Source: Paenibacillus mesophilus (GTDB lineage: Bacteria > Bacillota > Bacilli > Paenibacillales > NBRC-103111). From it: 32,110 nt of DNA. Below the pieces are notes generated by a model, which was not told where the DNA came from, did not search any database, and saw only the letters and a program-made list of their open reading frames with translations. Shown here one piece after another: positions 6,851 through 14,626 of this stretch. The translations under genes were made by a program, and so were the position numbers. The stretch covers positions 1 to 32,110 of the forward strand of contig NZ_VCRA01000046.1 of NCBI RefSeq assembly GCF_005938385.1, written 5' to 3'. Position 1 is the first letter of the stretch, and every line of letters begins with the position of its first letter.

Positions 6851-7222
6851 CTACTCGGCCAGATCGAGCTCCAAGTAGGTGCATAGCTTGCGCTCCACCT
6901 CCGACTTTACCAGTCCCCACAGCATGGAGCATTTGCGATGATAGCCGCGGCATAGGAAATCCGCCTCGAGCTGCTCTTTCGTCCGGCGCTCGTCATACAC
7001 CCGGATTCCCCGGCTTCTCAGCTTGCCGCGCACGGCGGCCATTTCCGAACTCACCCGATCCTGTACCCGACGCAAGCTTCTGATGTAGATGACCGGCATC
7101 TTCAATTTGAGCGTGTCGAGCATCCGGATATCCCGCTCCAGCACGTCGAGCACGATCGGGAGCAGCATGTAATCGAGCACCCACTGCAGCTCTTCTTCCG
7201 TTTCCAAAGGAGTCCGCTTCAT
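6851..7222 (-). CDS. Conserved-looking small protein of unknown function, probable SOS gene
   Basis: A 123-residue, charged, probably helical soluble protein starting MKRTPLETEEELQWVLDYM. Visible features are a hydrophobic LLPIVLDVLERD stretch (residues 20-31), an Arg-rich middle (RSLRRVQDRV) and a Cys pair in LCRGYHRKCSMLWGLVKSEV near residues 93-112. I do not recognise the family and assign no function. Its ATG overlaps the TGA of an upstream 19-codon frame (ATGA), suggesting translational coupling. A longer frame opening at GTG 7306 would start inside a LexA-like box and is unlikely to be used. The YolD-like gene follows 119 bases downstream. Confidence 0.65.
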   Translation of the reverse strand: MKRTPLETEEELQWVLDYMLLPIVLDVLERDIRMLDTLKLKMPVIYIRSLRRVQDRVSSEMAAVRGKLRSRGIRVYDERRTKEQLEADFLCRGYHRKCSMLWGLVKSEVERKLCTYLELDLAE

Positions 7223-7278
7223 CCCGTTCGCCTTCCGTCGACATCCCTGCCCGCGTATCGTCCCGAGTTTGCCGCCAT
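7219..7278 (-). CDS. Possible 19-residue leader peptide
   Basis: ATG (7278) follows a strong ribosome site (GGAGGGG, plus 7285-7291) at 6-base spacing. It encodes MAANSGRYAGRDVDGRRTG and then TGA, whose last bases overlap the next ATG as ATGA. The strong site sits here rather than before the downstream gene, so ribosomes probably enter at the mini-ORF and reinitiate. It is too short to name. Confidence 0.4.
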   Translation of the reverse strand: MAANSGRYAGRDVDGRRTG

Positions 7279-7300
7279 GAACATCCCCTCCACAAAACAA

Positions 7301-7312
7301 GAACACTTGTTC
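7301..7312. promoter_or_regulatory. LexA-like SOS box 1
   Basis: GAACACTTGTTC fits the Gram-positive LexA (DinR) core GAAC-N4-GTTC exactly. It lies in the divergent region between the minus-strand unknown gene and the plus-strand SRAP gene, just upstream of the mini-ORF ribosome site on the minus strand. Confidence 0.6.
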
Positions 7313-7333
7313 CCTATTAGTATATACAATAAA

Positions 7334-7347
7334 CGAACATATATTCC
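7334..7347. promoter_or_regulatory. LexA-like SOS box 2
   Basis: CGAACATATATTCC matches the Bacillus consensus CGAACRNRYGTTYC at all but one position (A for G in the second half-site). It is about 33 bases from box 1. TATACT on the minus strand and TACAAT on the plus strand lie between the boxes, so both divergent promoters could be repressed together. Confidence 0.55.
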
Positions 7348-7416
7348 TATTTCAAGAGGTAAAATTTTGCATGCGCGAAAATAAGATGCTTATGTCCGCG
7401 AGGACCAGCGGAATAA

Positions 7417-7439
7417 CTGTAAATTCGGAGAATTTACAG
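7417..7439. promoter_or_regulatory. Perfect inverted repeat in the SRAP leader
   Basis: CTGTAAATTC (7417-7426) and GAATTTACAG (7430-7439) are exact 10-bp inverted copies around GGA. They lie 118 bases before the SRAP start, probably inside its 5' leader. It could be an operator or an RNA hairpin. There is no T run after it, so it is not a standard terminator. Confidence 0.5.
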
Positions 7440-7556
7440 GGTAGCGCCCGCGCATGCGAACGCAGCACTTGGTGGCGGCGCGGCGGAGAAAAGCGTACAA
7501 TAAGGCTATCCCTATGTGCATACAAACGACCGCGTAAAAGGAGGAATCCCGTTCGC

Positions 7557-8276
7557 ATGTGCGGCAGATATACGATAACGATTTCGCTGGAGGAGCTGCT
7601 GCTCCGCTTTCATATCGACCCGGCATTTCCGCTGTATCATCGTCCGCGGTATAACGTCGCCCCGGGACAGCTCGTGCCCGCGATCGTGAACGACGGGCAG
7701 CGCAACCGGATCGGCGAATTGAAGTGGGGGCTCGTCCCGCAGTGGGCCAAGGACGAGACGATCGGCTCGAAGATGATCAACGCGCGGGCCGAGACGGTAG
7801 CGGAGAAGCCGGCCTATCGCATCCCGCTCGAGCGCAAACGGTGCCTCGTTCCGGCGGACGGATTTTACGAGTGGAAGAAAAAAGACGACGGCAAAAGCAA
7901 GCAGCCGATGCGGATTATTCTGAAGGACGGAGCGACGTTCGCGATGGCCGGCCTGTACGAAATATGGACGACCCCGGACGGACGGAAATTAAGCACGTGC
8001 ACGATCATTACGACGGCTCCGAACCGGCTAATGGCCGACATTCACGACAGAATGCCGGTTATATTGCGGCCAGAACAAGAAACGGTCTGGTTGGATCGCG
8101 GCATGCGCGACACTTCCCGGCTGCTCGACATGCTGAAGCCGTATCCGGCGGAGGAGATGAGGGCCTATCCGGTAGCATCCGGCGTCGGCAATGTCAACAA
8201 CGACGGACCGGAGTGCGTTAACGAAATTTTCGACACGGCCGCAACCGGCAAGCCGCGGGGAAGCGCCATCGAATAG
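7557..8276 (+). CDS. SRAP-family (YedK/HMCES-type) abasic-site crosslink protein
   Basis: A 239-residue SOS response-associated peptidase (SRAP) protein. Members such as E. coli YedK and human HMCES form a covalent thiazolidine bond between Cys2 and abasic sites in single-stranded DNA, shielding them from cleavage. Every hallmark is present: Cys2 exposed after Met removal (MCGRYT), Asn33 (YNVAPGQ), Arg77 (INARAET), Glu105 (DGFYEW) and His163 (IHDRMPVIL). The start at 7557 is fixed by the need for Cys at position 2 and by AAAGGAGG about 12 bases upstream; longer in-frame starts are not credible. LexA-like boxes lie about 210-250 bases upstream, matching the known SOS link. A terminator follows. 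Confidence 0.95.
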   Translation: MCGRYTITISLEELLLRFHIDPAFPLYHRPRYNVAPGQLVPAIVNDGQRNRIGELKWGLVPQWAKDETIGSKMINARAETVAEKPAYRIPLERKRCLVPADGFYEWKKKDDGKSKQPMRIILKDGATFAMAGLYEIWTTPDGRKLSTCTIITTAPNRLMADIHDRMPVILRPEQETVWLDRGMRDTSRLLDMLKPYPAEEMRAYPVASGVGNVNNDGPECVNEIFDTAATGKPRGSAIE

Positions 8277-8284
8277 ACGCAGCG

Positions 8285-8326
8285 AAAGAGGCCGCCCGTC
8301 CCCACTCGCGACGAAGCAGCCTCTTT
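8285..8326. terminator. Bidirectional terminator between SRAP and the solute-binding gene
   Basis: AAAGAGGC (8285-8292) pairs with GCCTCTTT (8319-8326), extended inward by a further GC/GC pair after one mismatch. The two genes converge here, so the hairpin can serve both. Confidence 0.6.
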
Positions 8327-8367
8327 GATATGCATATTTTGTCCAACACCGGATTCGGCAAATCGCG

Positions 8368-9705
8368 TTACTTTTTCTTCTGCTTCTCCTCCTCGATATA
8401 TTTATTCGCCTTCTCCTCGGCTTCCCTGAGCACCGTGTTGATGTCCGTGCTCGACAGAATCATGCTCTTCATCGCTTCTGAAAGGTAAGTATAAATCTTG
8501 GAATCGTACATGCTGCTGACCGGAGCCGGCGCCGGCTTGACGGAAAAGACTCCTGCCAAGTTTTTGCCTTCGAAAATTTTCAAATCGGTCGCATAATCTT
8601 TTTTGATCTGCGGGTCTTTCAGCGCGGTCAAACGTCCGCCTTTGTTCATCATAACCTGCGCCTCGTTGCTTTGCATCGCTTGGAGGACGCGATACACGGC
8701 TTCTTTGTTTTTGCCGGCCGGCGTCACCATGAACAGGTGGAAATCGACTTCCCTTCCCAGACCGGGCCGGTCCGCATAGCTCGGAAACGAGACGAGGTCC
8801 CAGTTGAAGTTTTGGCCCGATTGGGCCAGCGGCAGCACGCGGCTGGACAAGGCGGAGATCCAGTAAGGCTCCATCGCCACTCTTTGGTCCTTCAGGAAGA
8901 AATCGATATTGTCCTTCAAGTAGTTCGTCTTCGGATCGATCATGCCCGGAATATCGTATATGCTGCGCAGCTTCGAGAATATGCTCTTGTAAGCGTCGGT
9001 CGTAAGCGCGGCCTTCTCTTGACCTGCGTCCATCAACGACAAAGAGTAAGGACGGGTCATCACCTGCGGCAGGCCCGGATCGATTCCCAAATATTGTGTG
9101 GTATCCGATTTGCGTGTCACCTTCTTGGCCAGATCGATCACTTGATCCCAGTTCATGCCGTCCTTCGGGTAAGCGACTCCGAATTTATCGAAAATATCTT
9201 TGTTGTACGCCATGATGCCGTAATTCATCGAGTACGGTATTCCGTACAGCTCCCCTTTCTTGCCGTATCGGCTAAGGGCGCTGATCGTTTCCGGCTCCAA
9301 TCGTCCGAGATCGATCTTGTAAGTTTTGACGAATTCGTTCAGATCGGTAGCGAGTCCCATCTCGATCAAGGCATCCAAATAAAAATTGCTCGTTACGACG
9401 AGATCCGGCGTATCTCCTGCGGCGATCAAATCGTTCAACGACTTGCCCTTGACCAGTTCGATCGTGATGTTCGGATACATCGTACGTACCGGCTTCAAAA
9501 TGACGTTCTCCAGATCCGTCTCGGTATTGATGCCCGCTCCGTGATTGACGACCGTAAGTTTAACCGGCTCTTTGGTGAAAGTGTCTACGCTGTCGACCGA
9601 CGTTTTGACCGCCGGAGCAGCCTGCTGTCCGCTTTGGCCGCAGCCGGTCACCAGTAGCGTAAGCACGAGCATGGAGCTTATGGCGGTGAAAGGATAAGTT
9701 TTCAT
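8368..9705 (-). CDS. Family 1 extracellular solute-binding lipoprotein (orphan)
   Basis: A 445-residue substrate-binding protein of the ABC carbohydrate-uptake type. The signal peptide ends in a lipobox, LLVTGC with Cys22, so it should be lipid-anchored on the outer face of the membrane. The mature protein has the expected two-lobe pattern (ITIELVKGKSLNDLIAAGDTPDLVV, LYGIPYSMNYGIMAYNKDIFDKFG, FHLFMVTPAGKNKEAVYRVL). The C-terminus is very Lys-rich (EEEKQKKK). No permease or ATPase gene is adjacent, which is common for Paenibacillus sugar-binding proteins working with distant permeases. The ligand is unknown. The ribosome site is weak (AAAGAGAG). Confidence 0.9.
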   Translation of the reverse strand: MKTYPFTAISSMLVLTLLVTGCGQSGQQAAPAVKTSVDSVDTFTKEPVKLTVVNHGAGINTETDLENVILKPVRTMYPNITIELVKGKSLNDLIAAGDTPDLVVTSNFYLDALIEMGLATDLNEFVKTYKIDLGRLEPETISALSRYGKKGELYGIPYSMNYGIMAYNKDIFDKFGVAYPKDGMNWDQVIDLAKKVTRKSDTTQYLGIDPGLPQVMTRPYSLSLMDAGQEKAALTTDAYKSIFSKLRSIYDIPGMIDPKTNYLKDNIDFFLKDQRVAMEPYWISALSSRVLPLAQSGQNFNWDLVSFPSYADRPGLGREVDFHLFMVTPAGKNKEAVYRVLQAMQSNEAQVMMNKGGRLTALKDPQIKKDYATDLKIFEGKNLAGVFSVKPAPAPVSSMYDSKIYTYLSEAMKSMILSSTDINTVLREAEEKANKYIEEEKQKKK

Positions 9706-9996
9706 AAGTCACTCTCTTTCTTAATCAGGTTGGTGTTCGAAAACGCAAAATATAGGCAAAGCGGCTACAAAATGTTCATATTTGCTCGTTTTGTACAACA
9801 ACCACCCTCCCGGAATGAAAGAAAATCATTCATTTTCGCTCGTTTTTCTTTCGCAATCTCGTGAATATATTATAATCGGCAATAATCACCGTCAATATGT
9901 TTACAAACAAATAATATTAAGCATATTAGCGCAATATTCATGACGTATCGAGCAATATTATAATTAAATAAAACTTAACAATCGACGCACCACGAC
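9706..9996. other. AT-rich intergenic region upstream of the lipoprotein gene
   Basis: No gene is seen. It probably holds the promoter of the solute-binding gene (minus TATATT at about 9758, with no good -35). GAAAAT-CATTC-ATTTTC (9824-9840) is an exact short inverted repeat, overlapped by GAATGA/TCATTC arms, and could be an operator. The stretch 9870-9980 is markedly richer in A and T than its surroundings. Confidence 0.4.
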
Positions 9997-10032
9997 AAAA
10001 AAGAGCCGGAAAGAGATCTCCCTCTATCCGGC
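9997..10032 (-). terminator. Terminator after the DUF4184 gene
   Basis: On the minus strand GCCGGATAGAG folds onto CTCTTTCCGGC (outer stem 10032-10027 with 10010-10005), followed by TC and six T residues (plus A run 9997-10002). This is a standard intrinsic terminator. Confidence 0.8.
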
Positions 10033-10085
10033 CCTTGTCGTTCTTATTCGCCCACATGTCCTGCATGGGACCGTTCGCGGGCATC

Positions 10086-10880
10086 TTATCGTTTGTTCAT
10101 TTCGCCGTTTAAGCGTTTCCACGAACGATCGTTCAAGAAATGTGCCACGGAAGCGGCCAGCAATCCGATGACGGCCCCCGTCAATGAAGCTACGGGGATA
10201 ATGAAGTATAGATGCCGGGCATGGCCGAAAGGCGCTACAACGATGGCAATGGCGGTAATGAGAATCATGGCGATCAAGACGATAAACCAGTACATGCCTT
10301 TCACCGATCCGCGAACATGCGGAACAGCCGAGGCAATGCCCCACCTGCGGAGAAGAAAAACGGTCAGCAGCAGCAGCTCGATTCCGATCGCAAGCAGAGA
10401 GATCCCCAACTGGACGACTGCAGCCGGAGATTCTGCCCGAGGCAGCATCCATTCGACGGTCCCCGTGGCGATCGGGTACATCAACCCTCCCCGGTGGGAA
10501 AAGCCGTCCAGAAACACATGGCTGTACAAGCCAAGCATAATCGAAAGGAGCAGCACCGCCCATCCCCGAACTCCCGTTATACGCCACCCTCGTTCCACAT
10601 AACGATACGCGATCCGATTGAAAGGGGCGGGAAGATGAATCGCAGCGGCCGGCAAGACGAGCCTGTGAAAAGCGAAGGCAAGTACGATCGAGGCCGGAAG
10701 TCCGACTGTGAGCATGCCTGCGTGAGAATGCTCGAACCCCGTGTCCACAGGGCGGAGCATCATGAAATTTCGCAAATCGGGAGCGATCGATCCGAGCACG
10801 AGACCCGTTTTGTTGAATTTGTTCGGGAGCAGCTTGTCGAGCACGATAGCCGTAATCGGATGGGCTGGAGTATAGGGCAA
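10086..10880 (-). CDS. DUF4184-type integral membrane protein
   Basis: A 264-residue protein beginning MPYTPAHPITAIVLD, which with LVLGSIAPDLRNFMML (near residues 27-42) and HSHAGML (near residues 51-57) is the signature of DUF4184 proteins. About five to six hydrophobic segments follow, with a conserved-looking LYSHVFLDGFSHRGGLMYP near residues 118-136, rich in His and Asp, that could bind metal inside the membrane. The biochemical role of the family is unknown to me. AGGAGGTG lies about 10 bases before the ATG. A terminator for the upstream gene lies only about 30 bases away, leaving little room for a separate promoter. Confidence 0.75.
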   Translation of the reverse strand: MPYTPAHPITAIVLDKLLPNKFNKTGLVLGSIAPDLRNFMMLRPVDTGFEHSHAGMLTVGLPASIVLAFAFHRLVLPAAAIHLPAPFNRIAYRYVERGWRITGVRGWAVLLLSIMLGLYSHVFLDGFSHRGGLMYPIATGTVEWMLPRAESPAAVVQLGISLLAIGIELLLLTVFLLRRWGIASAVPHVRGSVKGMYWFIVLIAMILITAIAIVVAPFGHARHLYFIIPVASLTGAVIGLLAASVAHFLNDRSWKRLNGEMNKR

Positions 10881-10912
10881 GAGGGCACCTCCTGATGATG
10901 CATGAAACGAAC

Positions 10913-10953
10913 AAAAAATCGCCTTACGATACGAATCGTATCATCAGGCGATT
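10913..10953 (-). terminator. Terminator (possibly attenuator) between map and the DUF4184 gene
   Basis: AATCGCCT and AGGCGATT form the outer arms of a long imperfect inverted repeat (10917-10953) with an inner GATACG-AAT-CGTATC core. On the minus strand it is followed by T residues (plus A run 10913-10918). It lies after the aminopeptidase gene and only about 30 bases before the DUF4184 ATG. Confidence 0.75.
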
Positions 10954-11020
10954 CCTTTGTCAATCTCACTCGGTTATGTCCGAGCGTCCCGCGGTCCGAT
11001 TACCGCAAGCCGCAGCCTGT

Positions 11021-11773
11021 TTACACGGTCAAAATAACCGGTCCTTCCTTCGTGACGACGACGGTATGCTCGAACTGTGCGACCAAGCTGCGGTCAGGCG
11101 TCCGTATCGTCCATCCGTCCTCTTCCTCCACGACGTATTCGGCTCCCGTGGACAAAAACGTTTCGATCGCGAGTACGGCCCCGTTCTTGAGCAGTCGGGT
11201 GTCCCGTTTGTTCTCGAAGTTGGTAATATCCCCCGGCTCTTCGTGAAGCTTCCGCCCTACGCCGTGACCTGCCAAGTTGCGGATAACGGTAAAGCCGCAC
11301 GAGCGCGCCTCCCGTTCGATCGCCCTGCCGATCCGATTCAGCTTCGCCCCGCTCTTCGCTTCGGCCATCCCGGCGTCAAGCGCTTTACGCGAGCTTTCTA
11401 CGAGTTTGCGCTTAAGCTCCGTCCCTTCGGAGGAGCTTTCAACGACGATCGTTGCGCCTGTATCCGCATAATACCCGTCCAGCTCGGCGGACACGTCCAC
11501 ATTCACGATATCGCCGGCGCGAATCACCTTGCGCCCCGGAATTCCGTGGGCGGCTACATCGTTGATGCTGATGCACGTCGCCCCCGGGAAATCGTACTCT
11601 TTCCTCGGCGCCGGAGTCGCTCCGTGCCGCTTCAATACGGCTTCTCCGATCCCGTCCAGCTCGGCTGTAGTCATTCCGGGGACAATCGAACGGAGCATCT
11701 CGTCTCTCGCCCTAGCTACGATTTGGCCGATCCGGCGAAGCCCGGCCCAATCCTTTTCGTTCTCAACCGTCAT
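11021..11773 (-). CDS. map: Type I methionine aminopeptidase
   Basis: A 250-residue cytoplasmic enzyme that removes the initiator Met from new proteins. The five metal ligands of the pita-bread fold are visible: two Asp in VNVDVSAELDGYYADTGATI, His in LAGHGVGRKLHEEP, Glu in LAIETF, and Glu in QFEHTVVV. The substrate-binding HGIPG segment is also present. The start at 11773 (MTVENEKDW) is preferred because AGGGAGGG lies 7 bases upstream; an upstream in-frame codon would add nine unlikely residues. Length is close to B. subtilis YflG (MapB), so this may be the second, non-ribosomal-cluster Map. The kinase-like gene lies 43 bases upstream on the same strand. Confidence 0.92.
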   Translation of the reverse strand: MTVENEKDWAGLRRIGQIVARARDEMLRSIVPGMTTAELDGIGEAVLKRHGATPAPRKEYDFPGATCISINDVAAHGIPGRKVIRAGDIVNVDVSAELDGYYADTGATIVVESSSEGTELKRKLVESSRKALDAGMAEAKSGAKLNRIGRAIEREARSCGFTVIRNLAGHGVGRKLHEEPGDITNFENKRDTRLLKNGAVLAIETFLSTGAEYVVEEEDGWTIRTPDRSLVAQFEHTVVVTKEGPVILTV

Positions 11774-11816
11774 CTCGTTTCCCTCCCTAAAATTAAGCAA
11801 ACGCGGGATATTGCCT

Positions 11817-12455
11817 TCATGACGAGTCCCTTCTCCTGAAGAGCCGGTATCCTTTGCGCAGCAAATTCAGCAGCGGACCCGGAAGCGGCACGGTTAAACG
11901 CAGCAGCAGCGGTTTGTACAGCGCATAGTACGATTTCTTGAAATCGCTCCACATGACGCATGCCTCGTCCTTCAAAAAATCGGAGACGTCGACGACGACA
12001 CCGCGGCCTTCGATCATCATGACGTTCTTGCCGTGAACGTCGTGCGGGTTCAGTCCCCTCTTGCGGGCGTATTCGAGCGCTTTGTCGATGTCCCGGATCA
12101 CTTTCTCCGGAATGCGAATACCGCGCCGCAGACATTCGTAGATCGTTACGCCCTCCAGTCTCTTCAGCACAAGGAACGTTTCTCCCGCTCCGAAGCATTC
12201 CGAATAGGCCGGATGCCGCCCCAATCTGCGATACACCTCTACTTCGTCCTCCAGTCCCGGTCTGCCCTCCGCATATACTTTCACGACTTTGTCCGGTTCA
12301 TTCGGATGCATCACGACGGCCGCATAATTGCCGGCTCCGAGAAGCCTCCACGGCTTCGGCACCGAGATGACCTCGACGGGCTCCCGCGGATTTACGCTGC
12401 GTATGGCAAGCTGCGGCAAAAGGCCGTTTTGTACGATTTCCATGAACGTTTGCAC
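11817..12455 (-). CDS. Serine/threonine protein kinase-like protein (YrzF type)
   Basis: A 212-residue compact kinase-fold protein similar to B. subtilis YrzF. The N-lobe has a glycine loop (LLGAGNYAAVV, residues 38-48) and the ATP lysine (VVKVY, Lys59). The C-lobe has an RIO-like catalytic loop HDVHGKN (His138-Asn144) and a metal-binding Asp in VVDVSDF (Asp156 or Asp159). There are no extracellular PASTA domains or membrane segments, and it is much shorter than PrkC. The frame starts with GTG at 12455, with GGGGAG and AAGAG upstream; ATG at 12443 is an alternative. It shares an operon with map. Substrates are unknown. Confidence 0.8.
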   Translation of the reverse strand: MQTFMEIVQNGLLPQLAIRSVNPREPVEVISVPKPWRLLGAGNYAAVVMHPNEPDKVVKVYAEGRPGLEDEVEVYRRLGRHPAYSECFGAGETFLVLKRLEGVTIYECLRRGIRIPEKVIRDIDKALEYARKRGLNPHDVHGKNVMMIEGRGVVVDVSDFLKDEACVMWSDFKKSYYALYKPLLLRLTVPLPGPLLNLLRKGYRLFRRRDSS

Positions 12456-12560
12456 GGCACTCTTCTCTCCCCGACCGTCCCGGCAGACGCCTTTCGGACT
12501 TTTTTTAATGTTATTTTAATAATTGCCCCGAAATTCAGGCGGCTCAACGGTTTGGTTGTT

Positions 12561-12597
12561 ATCTGGAATCTTCATCCAGATTTTACTCTGCTATACT
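12561..12597 (+). promoter_or_regulatory. NlpC/P60 gene promoter with flanking inverted repeat
   Basis: TGCTATACT (12589-12597) is an extended -10. No good -35 is present, consistent with extended -10 use. ATCTGGA (12561-12567) and TCCAGAT (12575-12581) are exact inverted copies around 7 bases, exactly where a -35-overlapping regulator would bind. Confidence 0.45.
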
Positions 12598-12642
12598 TGT
12601 TTGTAGGCGAACGCCAAATCAAGTAACAATCGGGAGGTACGA

Positions 12643-13158
12643 ATGTTCCAGCAACCGAAAACCAAATGGTACAAGCCTGTCATTGGCGCATCTATCGCAC
12701 TAACGATAGCATTATCCGGTAATTTCGGATTCATGTCAACGACGGCGCATGCCGAGACCGTTTCCGTTTCTGCCACTCGTGCGGATCGCATCATTTCGAA
12801 CGGACTATCCTATAGAGGTACGCCGTATGTATTCGGAGCAAAATCGGGCCGCACCAGCGCATTCGACTGCTCATCTTTCACGCAATACTTGTACAAGAAG
12901 CAAGGCATCTCGCTTCCTCGCGATTCCAGGCAGCAATCGAGAGTCGGAAGCTACGTATCCAGAAGCAATTTGAAACGGGGCGATCTTGTCTTTTTCTGGA
13001 CAAACCGTACAGGAAGAGGCACCGTAGGTCATGTCGCGATTTATATGGGCAACGGCAAGCTGCTGCACACTTACAAAAAAGGTGTCGGCGTGACAACTTC
13101 CAACTTGAACTCGAGCTACTGGAGCTCCCACTATATGACGGCTCGCAGAGTCCTGTAA
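12643..13158 (+). CDS. Secreted NlpC/P60 cell-wall endopeptidase
   Basis: A 171-residue exported cysteine peptidase, expected to cleave the D-Glu-diaminopimelate bond in peptidoglycan stem peptides. A signal peptide covers residues 1-37, with AHA before ETV as the likely cleavage site. The catalytic triad is visible: Cys76 (AFDCSSF), His130 (TVGHVAIY) and His142 (LLHTY). There is no SH3 or LysM wall-binding domain, so the enzyme is only the catalytic core. GGGAGG lies about 6 bases before the ATG. It is a single-gene unit with its own promoter and terminator. Confidence 0.93.
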   Translation: MFQQPKTKWYKPVIGASIALTIALSGNFGFMSTTAHAETVSVSATRADRIISNGLSYRGTPYVFGAKSGRTSAFDCSSFTQYLYKKQGISLPRDSRQQSRVGSYVSRSNLKRGDLVFFWTNRTGRGTVGHVAIYMGNGKLLHTYKKGVGVTTSNLNSSYWSSHYMTARRVL

Positions 13159-13236
13159 CTTGTATACGGGAGCACGGATGGACCTCCTCGAACGATTTCG
13201 ATGAAGAGCTCCGCAATAGCCTCAACATGACGCAGC

Positions 13237-13256
13237 GCCCTTCTATAGAGAAGGGC
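13237..13256 (+). terminator. Terminator after the NlpC/P60 gene
   Basis: GCCCTTCT-ATAG-AGAAGGGC is a perfect 8-bp stem with a 4-base loop, followed by TGTTTG. The T tract is modest. The two-component genes converge on it from the right, so it may also stop their transcript. Confidence 0.6.
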
Positions 13257-13276
13257 TGTTTGCGTTGTGTAACGGG

Positions 13277-14626
13277 TCAGCACGGCAGTGTAACGGATAC
13301 GACCGTGCCGCGGCCCGGACGGCTTGCCATCCGTATCGTCCCTCCATGACGGTCCACGATGCTTTTCGCAATCGCCAGCCCCAGACCGAATCCTCCGGTT
13401 TGGCGTGTTCTCGCCCGGTCGGTCCGAAAAAAACGGTCGAAGATGAAAGGGAGCATCTGTTCTTCCAAGCCGATTCCCTGGTCGACGACTTGAACCAGAA
13501 CCGAATCGTCGCCGGGAACGATCCGAATACGGATCGGTTTGGAGCTGTACTTGATCGCGTTGTCCAGCAGGATGAGCAGAAGCTGCTTCAGCTTCATCGG
13601 GTCGCCGGTCACCGGTACCGAGTCCGCCTCACTTTCCACCCAAACCTCCCGGTCAAAAGCGACTTCCATGGCCGAAGCCGCTGAGCGGATCACGGTCATC
13701 AAATCGAGCTCGGCAAACTGCAGCCAATCCTCCTGCTCCGATTCGGCGAGCTGCATTAAGGACCCGACAAGATTTTTTAACCGGTTGGATTCCTCCAGAA
13801 TCGCCTCAACCGCTTCTTTCCTTATTTCCGGATCGCCGCTGCCCCACCGCTTCAGCATATCCGCATAGCTTTCAATAATCGTGAGAGGCGTTCTCAGCTC
13901 GTGGGAAGCGTCCGCGACAAACCGTTTCTGCTTCTGTACAAGTTCCTCGAGCCGGGAAATCATCTCGTTGAACGTGATGCCGAGCTTGCCCAGCTCGTCG
14001 GTCCTCGCCGTAAACTCCTTGTCGAGCTTGCGGAATGTGGCGCTTTGCTGGATAAGCTGCATCGTCTTGTTCAATTGACGAAGAGGGTGCAGCAAAAAGC
14101 GCGTATAAAAGAAGCTGCCGATGACGGACAGTACGACCGCCCCGATCGTCATCAAAATCAAGGCCGATGTCAGAACATCGATATACAAGCTCCATTTGGT
14201 CAAAACACGGCCGATCTCCAGCACTCCGATCTGTTCGTTGCCGGCAAAAATCGGAACTTGCACGTATAAGCACCGAGTCTTCTCGATCCGTTTGATCGTA
14301 TAAGTCTCTCGGGTCGTCACGTGAGGCTGGTGGACGACAAGCATCTCGTTGCTTTGCAGCTCCTGCTTGATTAAGCCATCCATGCCGATTATGCGGATCA
14401 TTTCGTCGCTGACGAGAAATTCGTCCAGCAAGTCCGGAGCGCTCCAGTAGCCCGGATCGTGGATTCTCCTGCTTTCGAGAATGGATTGCGCTTTGCCGAA
14501 CAGCAGCTCCTTCTCGCTTTTTGCCGTTATGTTGACGATGAACCAGTACAAGAACGTGTTGAACAGAACAAGAATGAAGATGAGCCATGCCGTGGACAAT
14601 ACGATGAGGCGGACGCGCAAGCTCAT
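13277..14626 (-). CDS. Sensor histidine kinase (HAMP-HisKA-HATPase)
   Basis: A 449-residue membrane kinase. Membrane segments lie near residues 7-31 and 150-172 and enclose an extracytoplasmic sensor of about 115 residues. A HAMP linker follows (LLHPLRQLNKTMQLIQ), then the phospho-acceptor region with His242 (DASHELRTPLTIIESYADM) and a HATPase with N box (LILLDNAIKYS), G1 (VDQGIGL), F (FDRFFR) and G2 (GFGLGLAIAK) boxes. All catalytic elements look intact. The ATG overlaps the regulator's stop by four bases (ATGA). The layout resembles ArlS/CssS-type kinases; the signal is unknown. Confidence 0.92.
   Translation of the reverse strand: MSLRVRLIVLSTAWLIFILVLFNTFLYWFIVNITAKSEKELLFGKAQSILESRRIHDPGYWSAPDLLDEFLVSDEMIRIIGMDGLIKQELQSNEMLVVHQPHVTTRETYTIKRIEKTRCLYVQVPIFAGNEQIGVLEIGRVLTKWSLYIDVLTSALILMTIGAVVLSVIGSFFYTRFLLHPLRQLNKTMQLIQQSATFRKLDKEFTARTDELGKLGITFNEMISRLEELVQKQKRFVADASHELRTPLTIIESYADMLKRWGSGDPEIRKEAVEAILEESNRLKNLVGSLMQLAESEQEDWLQFAELDLMTVIRSAASAMEVAFDREVWVESEADSVPVTGDPMKLKQLLLILLDNAIKYSSKPIRIRIVPGDDSVLVQVVDQGIGLEEQMLPFIFDRFFRTDRARTRQTGGFGLGLAIAKSIVDRHGGTIRMASRPGRGTVVSVTLPC

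Noticed and set aside
7371..7556. N-terminal extension of the SRAP protein
   Set aside because: SRAP activity requires Cys at position 2, which is met only by the start at 7557 with its own ribosome site.
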